Part shown: positions 41,864-52,877 of the stretch, piece after piece | How the letters are laid out: each line of letters starts with the position of its first letter | Position numbering within the stretch: position 1 is the first letter of the stretch | Assembly: GCF_000423925.1 (NCBI RefSeq) | Contig: NZ_AUIX01000009.1 | Location: forward strand, 124,001-188,000 | Direction: 5' to 3' | DNA: 64,000 bases | DNA from: Butyrivibrio sp. VCD2006 | GTDB taxonomy: Bacteria > Bacillota > Clostridia > Lachnospirales > Lachnospiraceae | The notes under the pieces: model-generated | Seen by the model: only the letters and a program-made list of their open reading frames with translations | Database searches by the model: none | What the model was told of the DNA's origin: nothing | Translations under genes and position numbers: made by a program

Positions 41864-44500
41864 ATGGCGAAAAAATACGTTTACATGTTTAGCGAAGGCG
41901 ACATGACCATGAGAAACCTTCTTGGTGGTAAGGGCGCTAACCTCGCTGAGATGACATCAATCGGTCTTCCTGTACCTCAGGGCTTCACAATTTCTACAGA
42001 AGCTTGCACACAGTACTATGAAGATGGTCGTAAGATCAATGACGAGATCATGGCTCAGGCTATGGAAGGCGTTAAGAAGATGGAAGAGATCAACGGCAAG
42101 AAGTTCGGTGATCTTCAGAATCCCCTTCTTGTATCAGTTCGTTCAGGTGCTCGTGCATCTATGCCTGGTATGATGGATACAATTCTTAACCTTGGTCTTA
42201 ATGACGAGGTTGTTGCAGCAATGATCAAGGGCAATCCTGATCCTGCATTCGAGCGTTTCGTATATGACTCATATCGTCGTTTCATCCAGATGTTCTCTGA
42301 CGTTGTTATGGAAGTTGGTAAGAAGTACTTCGAGCAGCTCATCGACAAGATGAAGGAGCAGAAGGGTGTTAAGTTTGACGTAGATCTTACAGCAGCTGAT
42401 CTTAAGGAGCTTGCTGAGCAGTTCAAGGCTGAGTATAAGAACCAGCTCGGTTCTGATTTCCCTTCAGATCCTGTAGAGCAGCTTAAGCTTGCTATCGAGG
42501 CTGTATTCCGTTCATGGGATAACCCTCGTGCTAACGTTTACCGTCGTGACAACGATATCCCTTATTCTTGGGGAACAGCTGTTAACGTAATGCCTATGGT
42601 ATTCGGTAACCTTAATAACGAGTCTGGTACAGGTGTTGCATTCACACGTGACCCTGCAACAGGTGAGAATAAACTTATGGGTGAGTTCCTTATCAACGCT
42701 CAGGGTGAGGACGTAGTTGCTGGTGTTCGTACACCTATGCCGATCGCTCAGATGGAGAAGGAATTCCCTGAAGCATATGCTGAGTTCATCAAGGTTTGTG
42801 ATACTCTTGAGAACCACTATCACGATATGCAGGATATGGAGTTCACAGTTGAGAACAAGAAGCTTTACATGCTTCAGTGCCGTAACGGTAAGAGAACAGC
42901 TCCTGCTGCTCTTAAGATCGCTTGTGACCTTGTTGATGAGGGACACAAGACTCCTGAAGAAGCTGTAGCAATGATCGATCCTCGTAACCTTGATACACTT
43001 CTTCATCCTCAGTTTGACGCTGCTGCTCTTAAGGCTTCTACTCCTATGGGTAAGGGTCTTGGTGCTTCACCTGGAGCTGCTTGCGGTAAGATCGTGTTCA
43101 CAGCTGATGATGCTGTAGCATGGGCTGAGAGAGGTGAGAAGGTTATCCTTGTTCGTCTTGAGACATCACCTGAAGATATTACAGGTATGAAGGCTGCTCA
43201 GGGTATCCTTACAGTTCGTGGTGGTATGACATCACACGCTGCCGTTGTTGCTCGTGGTATGGGTGAGTGCTGCGTTTCCGGATGTGGCGACATCAACATG
43301 GACGAGGAGAACAAGAAGTTCACACTTGCTGGTAAAGAGTTCCACGAGGGAGACTTCATCTCTATCGACGGTACAACAGGTAACATCTATGATGGCGTTA
43401 TCAAGACTGTTGACGCTCAGATCGCTGGTGAGTTCGGCCGTATCATGGATTGGGCTGATCAGTTCAGAAAGCTTAAGGTTCGTACAAACGCTGATACACC
43501 CGCTGATGCTAAGAAGGCTCGCGAGCTTGGTGCTGAGGGTATCGGCCTTTGCCGTACAGAGCACATGTTCTTCGAGGAAGACAGAATTGCTGCATTCCGT
43601 GAGATGATCTGCTCTGATACAGTAGAGGAGAGAGAAGCTGCACTTGAGAAGATCCTTCCTTATCAGCAGAACGACTTCAAGCAGCTCTATGAGGCACTTG
43701 AGGGATGTCCTGTAACAATCAGATTCCTTGATCCTCCGCTTCACGAGTTCGTTCCTACAACTGAGGACGAGATCAAGAAGCTTGCTGATGCACAGGGCAA
43801 GAGCGTAGAAGATATCAAGGCTATCATCGCTTCTCTTCACGAGTTCAACCCTATGATGGGTCACAGAGGATGCCGTCTTGCAGTTACATATCCTGAAATT
43901 GCTAAGATGCAGACTAAGGCTGTTATCCGTGCTGCTCTTGAGGTTCAGAAGGAGCATGCTGATTGGAACGTTAAGCCTGAGATCATGATTCCTCTTGTAT
44001 GTGAAGTTAAAGAGCTTAAGTTCGTTAAGAAGGTAGTTGTTGAGACAGCTGATGCTGAGATCGCAGCTGCTGGCGCTAAGCTTGAGTATGAGGTTGGTAC
44101 AATGATCGAGATCCCGAGAGCTGCTCTTACAGCTGACGAGATCGCTGCAGAGGCTGATTTCTTCTGCTTCGGTACAAACGACCTTACACAGATGACATTT
44201 GGATTCTCTCGTGATGATGCTGGTAAGTTCCTTAACGCTTACTATGATGAGAAGATCTTCGAGAACGATCCTTTCGCTAAGCTTGACCAGACAGGTGTTG
44301 GTAAGCTTATGGATATGTCACTTAAGCTTGGTAAGCCCGTTAATCCTAACCTTCATGTTGGTATCTGCGGAGAGCACGGTGGAGATCCTTCATCAGTTGA
44401 GTTCTGCCACAAGATTGGCCTTGACTATGTATCATGCTCACCTTTCCGTGTACCTGTTGCTAGACTTGCAGCAGCTCAGGCAGCTATCGCAAATAAATAA
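41864..44500 (+). CDS. ppdK: Pyruvate, phosphate dikinase
   Basis: 878 residues, full length. It interconverts pyruvate, ATP and phosphate with PEP, AMP and pyrophosphate, a central step in PPi-based glycolysis of Clostridia. The nucleotide-binding part has LLGGKGANLAEM. The phospho-His loop is GGMTSHAAVVARGMG. The PEP/pyruvate barrel has RTEHMF, GHRGCRL and the catalytic Cys in ICGEHGGDP. The ATG at 41864 follows AAAGG; the ATG at 41816 would add an odd 16-residue leader. Codon use is extremely biased (Leu CTT, Ala GCT, Lys AAG, Val GTT), as in groEL, pointing to very high expression. Confidence 0.97.
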   Translation: MAKKYVYMFSEGDMTMRNLLGGKGANLAEMTSIGLPVPQGFTISTEACTQYYEDGRKINDEIMAQAMEGVKKMEEINGKKFGDLQNPLLVSVRSGARASMPGMMDTILNLGLNDEVVAAMIKGNPDPAFERFVYDSYRRFIQMFSDVVMEVGKKYFEQLIDKMKEQKGVKFDVDLTAADLKELAEQFKAEYKNQLGSDFPSDPVEQLKLAIEAVFRSWDNPRANVYRRDNDIPYSWGTAVNVMPMVFGNLNNESGTGVAFTRDPATGENKLMGEFLINAQGEDVVAGVRTPMPIAQMEKEFPEAYAEFIKVCDTLENHYHDMQDMEFTVENKKLYMLQCRNGKRTAPAALKIACDLVDEGHKTPEEAVAMIDPRNLDTLLHPQFDAAALKASTPMGKGLGASPGAACGKIVFTADDAVAWAERGEKVILVRLETSPEDITGMKAAQGILTVRGGMTSHAAVVARGMGECCVSGCGDINMDEENKKFTLAGKEFHEGDFISIDGTTGNIYDGVIKTVDAQIAGEFGRIMDWADQFRKLKVRTNADTPADAKKARELGAEGIGLCRTEHMFFEEDRIAAFREMICSDTVEEREAALEKILPYQQNDFKQLYEALEGCPVTIRFLDPPLHEFVPTTEDEIKKLADAQGKSVEDIKAIIASLHEFNPMMGHRGCRLAVTYPEIAKMQTKAVIRAALEVQKEHADWNVKPEIMIPLVCEVKELKFVKKVVVETADAEIAAAGAKLEYEVGTMIEIPRAALTADEIAAEADFFCFGTNDLTQMTFGFSRDDAGKFLNAYYDEKIFENDPFAKLDQTGVGKLMDMSLKLGKPVNPNLHVGICGEHGGDPSSVEFCHKIGLDYVSCSPFRVPVARLAAAQAAIANK

Positions 44501-44529
44501 TAAATTGGCATTTGCCGGTTAAATTATTG

Positions 44530-44564
44530 GACTGCACACTTTCATAGTGTGCAGTCTTTTTTTT
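44530..44564 (+). terminator. Terminator after ppdK
   Basis: GACTGCACACT/AGTGTGCAGTC with loop TTCAT, followed by eight T. A strong stem fitting a very highly expressed gene. Confidence 0.92.
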
Positions 44565-44676
44565 GTCGCTTTTTTGATACAATAATTTATTTTTATTTAA
44601 TCATTTTTTCAATATAGCTGATGTATCATTTTACTGGTACGATATTAACCATTAGTTTTTTATGAGGGGATTGGTT

Positions 44677-46212
44677 ATGAGAGGCAAACAACAAAGAAAT
44701 TTAATAAAGTTATCAAGCAACAAAGCTGTTTTTTCCATGGCAATGACAATAATCCTTGCAGTAATAATTATAATCAGTTACATCAATCAGAATGCAATAA
44801 CAGTAAAAGCAAATATATCAGATGCTTCAGATGAGGGCATTTATGAGATTTGCCAAGCATTTAATGAATTGCGTGCAAAAGCTTTTAAAGACCCTGACAG
44901 AATACGAGAGGTTACTCCGGTAGCAATGGATATTGATATCTATGATGAGGAGAATGATGAAATAATTACCCAAACCAGGGATGTCTGCACTATTAGGATG
45001 GGTAACCACGAGATGCACTATATCATGGAGGTAATTGGAGATCCTGATGAATATGGTAATTATCCACTCTACATTGCTCTTCATGGCGGCGGTGGAGGCC
45101 CGGCAGAGATTAATAATGAGCAATGGTTAGAAATGGCGGATTATTACAAAAGATCAGTTAAGAGTGGAATCTATGTTGCGGTAAGAGGTATTGAGGATGT
45201 CTGGAATACGCATTTTCTGGATGAATCCTATGCAATGTATGATCGTTTGATAGAGGATATGTACTTACTAAAAAGGGCTGAGCCTAATAAGGTTTACCTT
45301 TTAGGCTTTTCAGCCGGAGGTGATGGGGTATATGCCATAGCACCAAGGATGGCTGACAGATTTGCTGCAGTTAATATGTCATCAGGACATCCTAATGGGG
45401 TTAGCCTCTTAAATACATCGAATCTTCCCTTCGAGATTCAAGTTGGGATTCGCGATTTTTATTCCGAAGATGCCATCAGATCCATAAGAGGTGCGGAATA
45501 CGAAGCAGTTTTAAACAGCTATAGTAAAAAGTATGGTTGTAAATATCCCCACCGTATTCTGGTGCATGTACCGGAAGGACATAACTACAATGATTTTGTG
45601 GACAATGGCGGTGATTCTGTTGTGCTCTCTTACCCTGAATTATTCGCAAAGAGAGCTATAAAGGAAGACTGGGTACACAAATTCCTTGACCTCTATGAGT
45701 CTATAGGATACGAGCCGGATATATCCAATTTGTCATATGGCGATGATGATGAATTCAACTCAGCATTACTGGATTATGTTGCTAACGACCTTAAAATGGA
45801 GCTGGATTATGATATTGATTGTAATGCGGTGAACTATGTCAGCCAATATTTGCGTTCTGCATTTCCGGAAACTTTTGTATGGGATTTATCTACAAGAGCT
45901 CCAGGAAGAGATGATACAGCTTTTTACTGGTTATCTGCTGACTTTGATGTGAATGAAGGTGTAATTAAAGCTCATTATGATGCAAAAACTAACACAGTTG
46001 AGTTACAAACAGATGGCAAAGTGAACGGAGAAATCAAGGTTCTGGCTACACCATTTATTATGGATTTGAGCAAGCCTCTTACAATTATTACTCCGGATAC
46101 AGAAATGACGGTAGATCTTAAAATTGATAAGGATATTATTGCAAAGGCCGTTGCGCAAACACAGGATCCATACCTTAGCTGGACAGATGAGATACCGATT
46201 TCTCTTGATTAA
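44677..46212 (+). CDS. Secreted or membrane-anchored alpha/beta-hydrolase (esterase-like)
   Basis: 511 residues from the ATG at 44677, six bases after GAGGGG; the ATG at 44662 overlaps the ribosome site. An N-terminal helix (VFSMAMTIILAVIIIISYI) works as a signal or anchor. The hydrolase core has the oxyanion loop LYIALHGGGGGP, the nucleophile elbow LGFSAGGDG (S212) and a likely catalytic His in VPEGHNYNDF. It resembles PHB-depolymerase/feruloyl-esterase style proteins. The C-terminal part (about 400-511) is beta-rich with no named fold. Its place before a beta-glucosidase suggests plant cell-wall breakdown, which is inference. Confidence 0.8.
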   Translation: MRGKQQRNLIKLSSNKAVFSMAMTIILAVIIIISYINQNAITVKANISDASDEGIYEICQAFNELRAKAFKDPDRIREVTPVAMDIDIYDEENDEIITQTRDVCTIRMGNHEMHYIMEVIGDPDEYGNYPLYIALHGGGGGPAEINNEQWLEMADYYKRSVKSGIYVAVRGIEDVWNTHFLDESYAMYDRLIEDMYLLKRAEPNKVYLLGFSAGGDGVYAIAPRMADRFAAVNMSSGHPNGVSLLNTSNLPFEIQVGIRDFYSEDAIRSIRGAEYEAVLNSYSKKYGCKYPHRILVHVPEGHNYNDFVDNGGDSVVLSYPELFAKRAIKEDWVHKFLDLYESIGYEPDISNLSYGDDDEFNSALLDYVANDLKMELDYDIDCNAVNYVSQYLRSAFPETFVWDLSTRAPGRDDTAFYWLSADFDVNEGVIKAHYDAKTNTVELQTDGKVNGEIKVLATPFIMDLSKPLTIITPDTEMTVDLKIDKDIIAKAVAQTQDPYLSWTDEIPISLD

Positions 46213-46289
46213 AACTGTAGAAATACCATGAATAAATGCCCTAAAATAAAAAGATGATATGACTTAATAACAGCGCAATATTAAGAATT

Positions 46290-46336
46290 ATAAGGTCCGA
46301 TATCTGATATAATATTTGGTATCGGACCTTATTTAG
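46290..46336 (+). terminator. Terminator after the esterase-like gene
   Basis: TAAGGTCCGATA (46291-46302) pairs with TATCGGACCTTA (46320-46331), followed by TTTAGATTT. Confidence 0.8.
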
Positions 46337-46361
46337 ATTTCATAAATGGATATTAAATAGG

Positions 46362-46406
46362 GCCTTTCCCTTTTGGGAAGGTGTCAGCAAAGCTGACGCA
46401 TAAGGG
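46362..46406 (+). repeat. Palindromic repeat element before the beta-glucosidase (copy 2)
   Basis: CCTTTCCC/GGGAAGG hairpin then GTCAGC-AAA-GCTGAC hairpin and GCATAAGGG. It is the same architecture as the copies at 13086, 50805 and 61871, but with the GTCAGC type of second hairpin. Confidence 0.8.
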
Positions 46407-46430
46407 TTATAGAGAATTGGAGGGTTACAA

Positions 46431-48842
46431 ATGAATAAATGGACACGTGTAAATTACCATCCTAATCTTCCGTTAAAGGAGGATGGCACAAGAGTTACAG
46501 CATCAAAAGAGCATATAGAAATTTCGAGAAATGCTGCCAAGGAAGGAATGGTTCTTATTAAAAATGATAAGAATACACTTCCTCTTAGCCGCGGCAAGAA
46601 GGTTGCACTTTTTGGAAAGGCAACCATCGACTACGTAAAGGGCGGCGGCGGATCAGGTGATGTTACCGTCCCTTATATCACGAACCTGGCAGAGGGGTTA
46701 AAGGCACTTGAACGACAGGTTAGCCTTTTTGAGGATTCTGTTTTCTTCTATGAGGATTATGTGAATGCTCTTTATAAGGAAGGAAAGCAGCCGGGACTTA
46801 TAGCAGAGCCCGAGGTTCCTGCCGAGCTTCTAAGTAAGGCTAAGGCCTTCACTGACACAGCCATTATCTCCATTAGCAGATACTCAGGAGAGGGTTGGGA
46901 TAGAAAGGCTGATAACGACGACGGAAGGAAGCACAAGGATGTAGTGCAGGATCTTGTAGATGTCACAGACAGTCTTTTTGAAAGAGGAGACTTCTATTTG
47001 TCAAAGGCAGAGGAGGCTCTTGTTAAGACCATAAGCGAGTCCTTTGAGCACACCATAATCGTTCTCAACATTGGCGGAATGTTCGATGTTTCTTGGATAA
47101 AGAATAACGATAAGATTGATTCTGCGCTTATTGCATGGCAGGGCGGAATGGAGGGCGGACTTGCTGCCGCTGAGCTTCTTTGCGGAATTGGCAATCCATC
47201 AGGAAAACTGGCTGATACCTTCGCCGGCAACCTTGGAGACTATCCCGGAACAGCTCATTTCCATGATTCAGATGATTACGTGGAATATGAAGAGGATGTT
47301 TATGTAGGCTATAGATATTTTGAGACAATTAAGGACGCTGCTAAGAAGGTAATATATCCCTTCGGCTACGGACTTTCCTATACTCAGTTTAACTTGAACC
47401 ACATCAAGGTCAGTGAAGATAAGGGTAAGGTTACTGTCCGTGTCAACGTGACAAATGTTGGTAGCTATGCCGGAAAAGAGGTTGTTCAGGTATACTTTGG
47501 AGCACCCCAGGGTAAGCTTGGAAAACCTGAGCGCACACTGATAGGCTTTAAGAAAACTGCTAAGCTCCAACCTGGTCAGTCACAGAAGGTAATTATTGAG
47601 TTTTCAGTAGATGACATGGCATCCTATGACGATCTTGGTAAAGTAAAGAAGTCGGCTTATGTCCTTGAAAAGGGTAAATATAAATTCTACGTTGGAACAG
47701 ATGTAAGATCATCAAAAAAAGTTGATACAGAGTATGTTCAGGACGAAGATAAGGTAGTGCTTCAGCTTACAGAGAAAATGGCACCTGCACTCCTTCAGAA
47801 GAGACTTCTTGCTGATGGCTCATATGAGATGCTTCCTCAGGGTGATTCATCTAAATATAATGAAAATGCGCTGAAGGATATGCCGATGGATGATACAGAG
47901 CTTCCTACTCCTAAGGTGCGCGCTGAAGGTCACAGATGTTGCTTTAAGCCTTCTGAGAAGCCACAGCTTATTGATGTTTTCGATGGTAAGATGCTGCTTG
48001 ATGATTTTGTAAAAGCACTTTCTGATGAAGACATAGCATGGCTTCTTGGTGGACAGCCGAACAGGGGTGTTGCCAACACCTTTGGTTATGGTAATAACGA
48101 TGAATTTGGAATTCCTAATGTTATGACTGCTGACGGACCTGCAGGCCTTCGAATTAAGCCTGAGGCTGCTGTTAAAACAACCGCTTTTCCTTGTGCTACA
48201 CTGCTTGCATGCACATGGGATCCGGAGGTTACAGAGCAGGTTGGAATTGCAGGAGGTGAAGAGGTTAAAGAAAACAACATCGGAGTATGGCTCACGCCTG
48301 CAATGAATATTCACAGATCACCCCTTTGCGGCAGAAATTTCGAGTACTATTCCGAGGACCCGCTTCTTACAGGAAAAATGGCTGCAGGCATGATACGTGG
48401 AATACAGAGCAACAATGTGGCAGCTACCGCCAAGCATTTTGCACTTAATAACAAAGAAACCAACCGTAAAAACAGCGATTCAAGAGCTTCAGAGAGAGCA
48501 ATTCGCGAGATTTATTTAAAGGGCTTTGAAATAGCTGTAAAAGAAGCACATCCATGGAGCATCATGACATCCTATAACATAATTAATGGAAGAAGGGCTT
48601 CTGAAAATGAGGATCTCCTCAATGGAATACTTCGCGGGGAGTGGGGCTTTGACGGAATGGTTACCACAGACTGGTGGACTTTCGGCGAACATTATAAAGA
48701 AACAGCAGCCGGTAATGATATGAAGATGGGCTGCGGTTTCCCTGAAAGAATACTCGCTGCACTTGAAAAGGGTGCCATTACCCGTGACGAGCTTAACAAA
48801 GCAGCTAAGAATATTCTTAGACTGATCTTAAGAATTGACTGA
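46431..48842 (+). CDS. Glycoside hydrolase family 3 beta-glucosidase with reversed domain order
   Basis: 803 residues, no signal peptide, so intracellular. The usual C-terminal alpha/beta domain comes first (SRNAAKEGMVLIKNDKNTLPL at residue 33, GGGGSGDV, TFAGNLGDYPG). A fibronectin III-like domain follows (YPFGYGLSYTQF, VQVYF). The TIM-barrel catalytic domain comes last (MTADGPAGLR, WLTPAMNIHRSPLCGRNFEYYSEDP, AKHFALNNKE). The nucleophile Asp is in VTTDWW (D747). This reversed order is known from Butyrivibrio BglA-type enzymes. It releases glucose from beta-glucosides or cello-oligosaccharides. GGAGGG gives the ribosome site, 24 bases after a repeat element. Confidence 0.95.
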   Translation: MNKWTRVNYHPNLPLKEDGTRVTASKEHIEISRNAAKEGMVLIKNDKNTLPLSRGKKVALFGKATIDYVKGGGGSGDVTVPYITNLAEGLKALERQVSLFEDSVFFYEDYVNALYKEGKQPGLIAEPEVPAELLSKAKAFTDTAIISISRYSGEGWDRKADNDDGRKHKDVVQDLVDVTDSLFERGDFYLSKAEEALVKTISESFEHTIIVLNIGGMFDVSWIKNNDKIDSALIAWQGGMEGGLAAAELLCGIGNPSGKLADTFAGNLGDYPGTAHFHDSDDYVEYEEDVYVGYRYFETIKDAAKKVIYPFGYGLSYTQFNLNHIKVSEDKGKVTVRVNVTNVGSYAGKEVVQVYFGAPQGKLGKPERTLIGFKKTAKLQPGQSQKVIIEFSVDDMASYDDLGKVKKSAYVLEKGKYKFYVGTDVRSSKKVDTEYVQDEDKVVLQLTEKMAPALLQKRLLADGSYEMLPQGDSSKYNENALKDMPMDDTELPTPKVRAEGHRCCFKPSEKPQLIDVFDGKMLLDDFVKALSDEDIAWLLGGQPNRGVANTFGYGNNDEFGIPNVMTADGPAGLRIKPEAAVKTTAFPCATLLACTWDPEVTEQVGIAGGEEVKENNIGVWLTPAMNIHRSPLCGRNFEYYSEDPLLTGKMAAGMIRGIQSNNVAATAKHFALNNKETNRKNSDSRASERAIREIYLKGFEIAVKEAHPWSIMTSYNIINGRRASENEDLLNGILRGEWGFDGMVTTDWWTFGEHYKETAAGNDMKMGCGFPERILAALEKGAITRDELNKAAKNILRLILRID

Positions 48843-48869
48843 TATTTCTTTTTGAAATATGCATGAAAA

Positions 48870-48916
48870 AATCGGTATACCTTCCCGGACAGGGGAAAGG
48901 TATACCGATGGATTTT
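48870..48916. terminator. Bidirectional terminator after the beta-glucosidase
   Basis: ATCGGTATACCTT (48871-48883) pairs with AAGGTATACCGAT (48897-48909), with ATTTTT following on the plus strand and TTTTTC on the minus. It serves the convergent small gene ending at 48933. Confidence 0.8.
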
Positions 48917-48932
48917 TGCTGGAATAAAGGAC

Positions 48933-49232
48933 TCATTCATCCTTCACGACGACTTTTCCGCCATTCTTGACGCTATCCTGCTCAAGAAGTTCAACGGCGC
49001 ACGCTGCAATCTCATAGTACATCGCAGCATTATCACCTATACTCGCCATTTTTTTCATATTTGATTCGCAGAATTTCTTTGCTTCTGCTATGTCATTTTG
49101 AGAAAAGAGTTTGCTTCCGCAGTATAGTGTTCCGGTTGAAGGATCATAATGCGAATCCTTCTTTTTTGCTTCACCACTCATGCCCATAACGCCTGCGAGA
49201 GAACGGATCAGATCTTCACGATTGCTTGCCAT
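48933..49232 (-). CDS. Small soluble hypothetical protein, 99 residues
   Basis: On the minus strand, MASNREDLIRSLAGVMGMSG opens a hydrophilic protein. It has a middle DPSTGTLYCGSKLFS segment, two helices (ND-IAEAKKFCESNMKKMASIGDN-like, then AAMYYEIAACAVELLEQ) and a charged tail. GGAGGATT is the ribosome site, seven bases before the ATG. No signal or membrane part and no recognised family. It is divergent from the phosphoesterase gene. Confidence 0.75.
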   Translation of the reverse strand: MASNREDLIRSLAGVMGMSGEAKKKDSHYDPSTGTLYCGSKLFSQNDIAEAKKFCESNMKKMASIGDNAAMYYEIAACAVELLEQDSVKNGGKVVVKDE

Positions 49233-49352
49233 AGTAATCCTCCATTCAAAGATATGTTATCAACCTTTGAATACATTTTCGCACAGCGGATTTTTTTTGA
49301 CTATTAACTACTTATAATAAAAATATAAAAACTTAAATATAGATGGGAGAAG

Positions 49353-50249
49353 TTGTTGGATATAGCAGTATTTGGAGATATACACGGAAATGACATAGCA
49401 TTTCAGGCATGTGTCGATTATTGTATGGGGAAGGGCATAACAAATTATGCTCTGCTTGGCGACTTTATTTCTGACTGTCCCGGCGTGAAAAAAACCATGG
49501 AGCTGATATACGTTCTAAGACAATATTTCAATTGCTTTACAGTGCGCGGAAACCGTGAAGAATACATGCTCAATTATAAAAAAGCAGGTGAAAACGGTTG
49601 GATGAAGGGCTCGGGAAGCGGATCTCTTCTATATACTTACGAGCAGCTTACGGAAAAAGACTTAAAGCTTTTTGAAGAGCTGCCTATTTATGGTATATGG
49701 AATCCAAAGGGAGTTTCAGGCTTTGAGTATTGCCACGGATCACCGACCGGCGTTTCTGACCTACTGTTTGGAGATAAAAGAAATACAAAAAGAACCCTTA
49801 ACAAGATTAAGACAAATGTGCTTTTGCATGCCCATACCCATGTGCAGGAGAGCTTTTTATATAGAGGAAAAAGAGCAGTAAATCCGGGAGCATTAGGACT
49901 TCCGAGAAATAAAAACTGCTATGCCGAGTTTGCGATTATCCACAGTGGAAAATCAGGTTGGGAAGAGGAACTGGTACAGGTAAAATATGACAGACATGCA
50001 ATTTTAAAGGAGTTCACGACAAGTGGGCTTATGGAGTTTGCACCTGCGTGGGCTGCCGTTACCATGCATACCATAAGAACAGGCGTTGATTTAAGTGAGG
50101 CAATTCTTCTTCAGGCAATGAAGCTCTGTGAAGAGGACAGAGGCATTGTTAGATGGCCGACCATTCCGGAGCAGTATTGGGCTGAAGCTCTTAAGGAAAA
50201 TTATTTAGACCTTTCAGGCAAAGATATTCCAAGACCAAAGAATAACTGA
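49353..50249 (+). CDS. Metallophosphoesterase (calcineurin-like)
   Basis: 298 residues. Metal-binding motifs are GDIHGN near the start, LLGDFISD, RGNREEY (in place of GNHE) and HAHTHVQ. They match YfcE/ApaH-like single-domain phosphodiesterases. The C-terminal 90 residues are helical with no named fold. Two adjacent TTG codons (49353 and 49356) are the only starts behind GGGAGA, so initiation is at TTG; 49356 has the better spacing. The closest in-frame ATG would remove the first metal motif. The substrate is unknown. Confidence 0.88.
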   Translation: MLDIAVFGDIHGNDIAFQACVDYCMGKGITNYALLGDFISDCPGVKKTMELIYVLRQYFNCFTVRGNREEYMLNYKKAGENGWMKGSGSGSLLYTYEQLTEKDLKLFEELPIYGIWNPKGVSGFEYCHGSPTGVSDLLFGDKRNTKRTLNKIKTNVLLHAHTHVQESFLYRGKRAVNPGALGLPRNKNCYAEFAIIHSGKSGWEEELVQVKYDRHAILKEFTTSGLMEFAPAWAAVTMHTIRTGVDLSEAILLQAMKLCEEDRGIVRWPTIPEQYWAEALKENYLDLSGKDIPRPKNN

Positions 50250-50281
50250 TTACGAATACAAAGATACATGCGCTTTAGGTA

Positions 50282-50348
50282 TTGCATTTTTCTCTGTGTG
50301 TGGTAATATATTCCTTGATGATTAGCACTCATAACAAAAGAGTGCTAA
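50282..50348 (+). promoter_or_regulatory. groESL promoter with CIRCE operator
   Basis: TTGCAT (50282-50287), 16 bases, TAATAT (50304-50309) form the promoter. The CIRCE element TTAGCACTC-N9-GAGTGCTAA is at 50322-50348, a perfect match in both arms and spacing. HrcA, known to bind CIRCE, should repress groESL without heat or stress. Confidence 0.95.
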
Positions 50349-50374
50349 CAATAAAAAGTCAATAATATCAATGA

Positions 50375-50680
<306 letters not shown>

Positions 50681-50684
50681 TATT

Positions 50685-50804
50685 CTCATCTTAGCCTTCT
50701 CAATATAAAGAAGGTAGAGAAAAACTCATCTTAGCCTTCTCAATATAAAGAAGGTAGAGAAAAACTCATCTTAGCCTTCTAAATATAAAGAAGGTAGTGA
50801 AAAT
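50685..50804 (+). repeat. 40-bp tandem repeat, three copies, between groES and groEL
   Basis: Three head-to-tail units start at 50685, 50725 and 50765. The first two are identical; the third differs at a few bases. Each contains CTCATCTTAGCCTTCT and AAGAAGGTAG, able to fold as a CCTTCT/AGAAGG hairpin. The next unit start (50805) leads directly into the palindromic repeat element. Confidence 0.9.
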
Positions 50805-52508
<1,704 letters not shown>

Positions 52509-52877
52509 GCGATAGGGATGAATGCATCCCTGGAGTTAAATAAGAAATAGAGTGCGTAGCACTTGAAAATAAAAAGGACAGCTTATCGAGCTTGCTCGAA
52601 ATAAGCTGTCCTTTTTTTCAAAAGCGTCGCAGACGCGCTATTTCTTATTTAACGGAGTGGATATATGAGAACCAACGGTAACGAGGGAACGCGTAAGCGT
52701 TTCCGAGTCTGAGCGATAGAACATCTTTCCGAGTCTGTACCTCGAAGAGTCAACATCCCCACCTCCCTCCAGTTTATACTTTTGATACGATATTTAATAC
52801 ATAGTTTATGGTTTTTTCGTTCCTCTACACTTAAAATATTTATAATGCAGGGATTTCTGTGCATAAGGGGGAAACGA
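52509..52877 (+). other. 369-base intergenic region with nested hairpins after groEL
   Basis: Holds, in order: a GGGATG/CATCCC hairpin (52516-52530), an outer 16-bp perfect inverted repeat GTTAAATAAGAAATAG (52535-52550) and CTATTTCTTATTTAAC (52638-52653), and within it AGTGC/GCACT, the main terminator and GCGTC/GACGC hairpins. Then a possible 15-codon frame (52665-52712) and a 12-base direct repeat TTTCCGAGTCTG (52700 and 52726). TATAAT at 52841-52846 is the likely -10 for the kinase gene. Confidence 0.7.
52571..52620 (+). terminator. groESL terminator
   Basis: AAAAAGGACAGCTTAT pairs with ATAAGCTGTCCTTTTT around a CGAG/CTCG loop-closing stem, followed by TT. Its apex (CGAGCTTGCTCG) resembles that of the terminator at 4543. 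Confidence 0.9.

Noticed and set aside
42512..43957. Long open frames on the minus strand inside ppdK (42512-43006, 43232-43957)
   Set aside because: They lie opposite a full-length, strongly biased gene; the repeated CTT/GCT/AAG codons remove stops from the other strand. No ribosome site and low-complexity Leu/Ser/Cys products.
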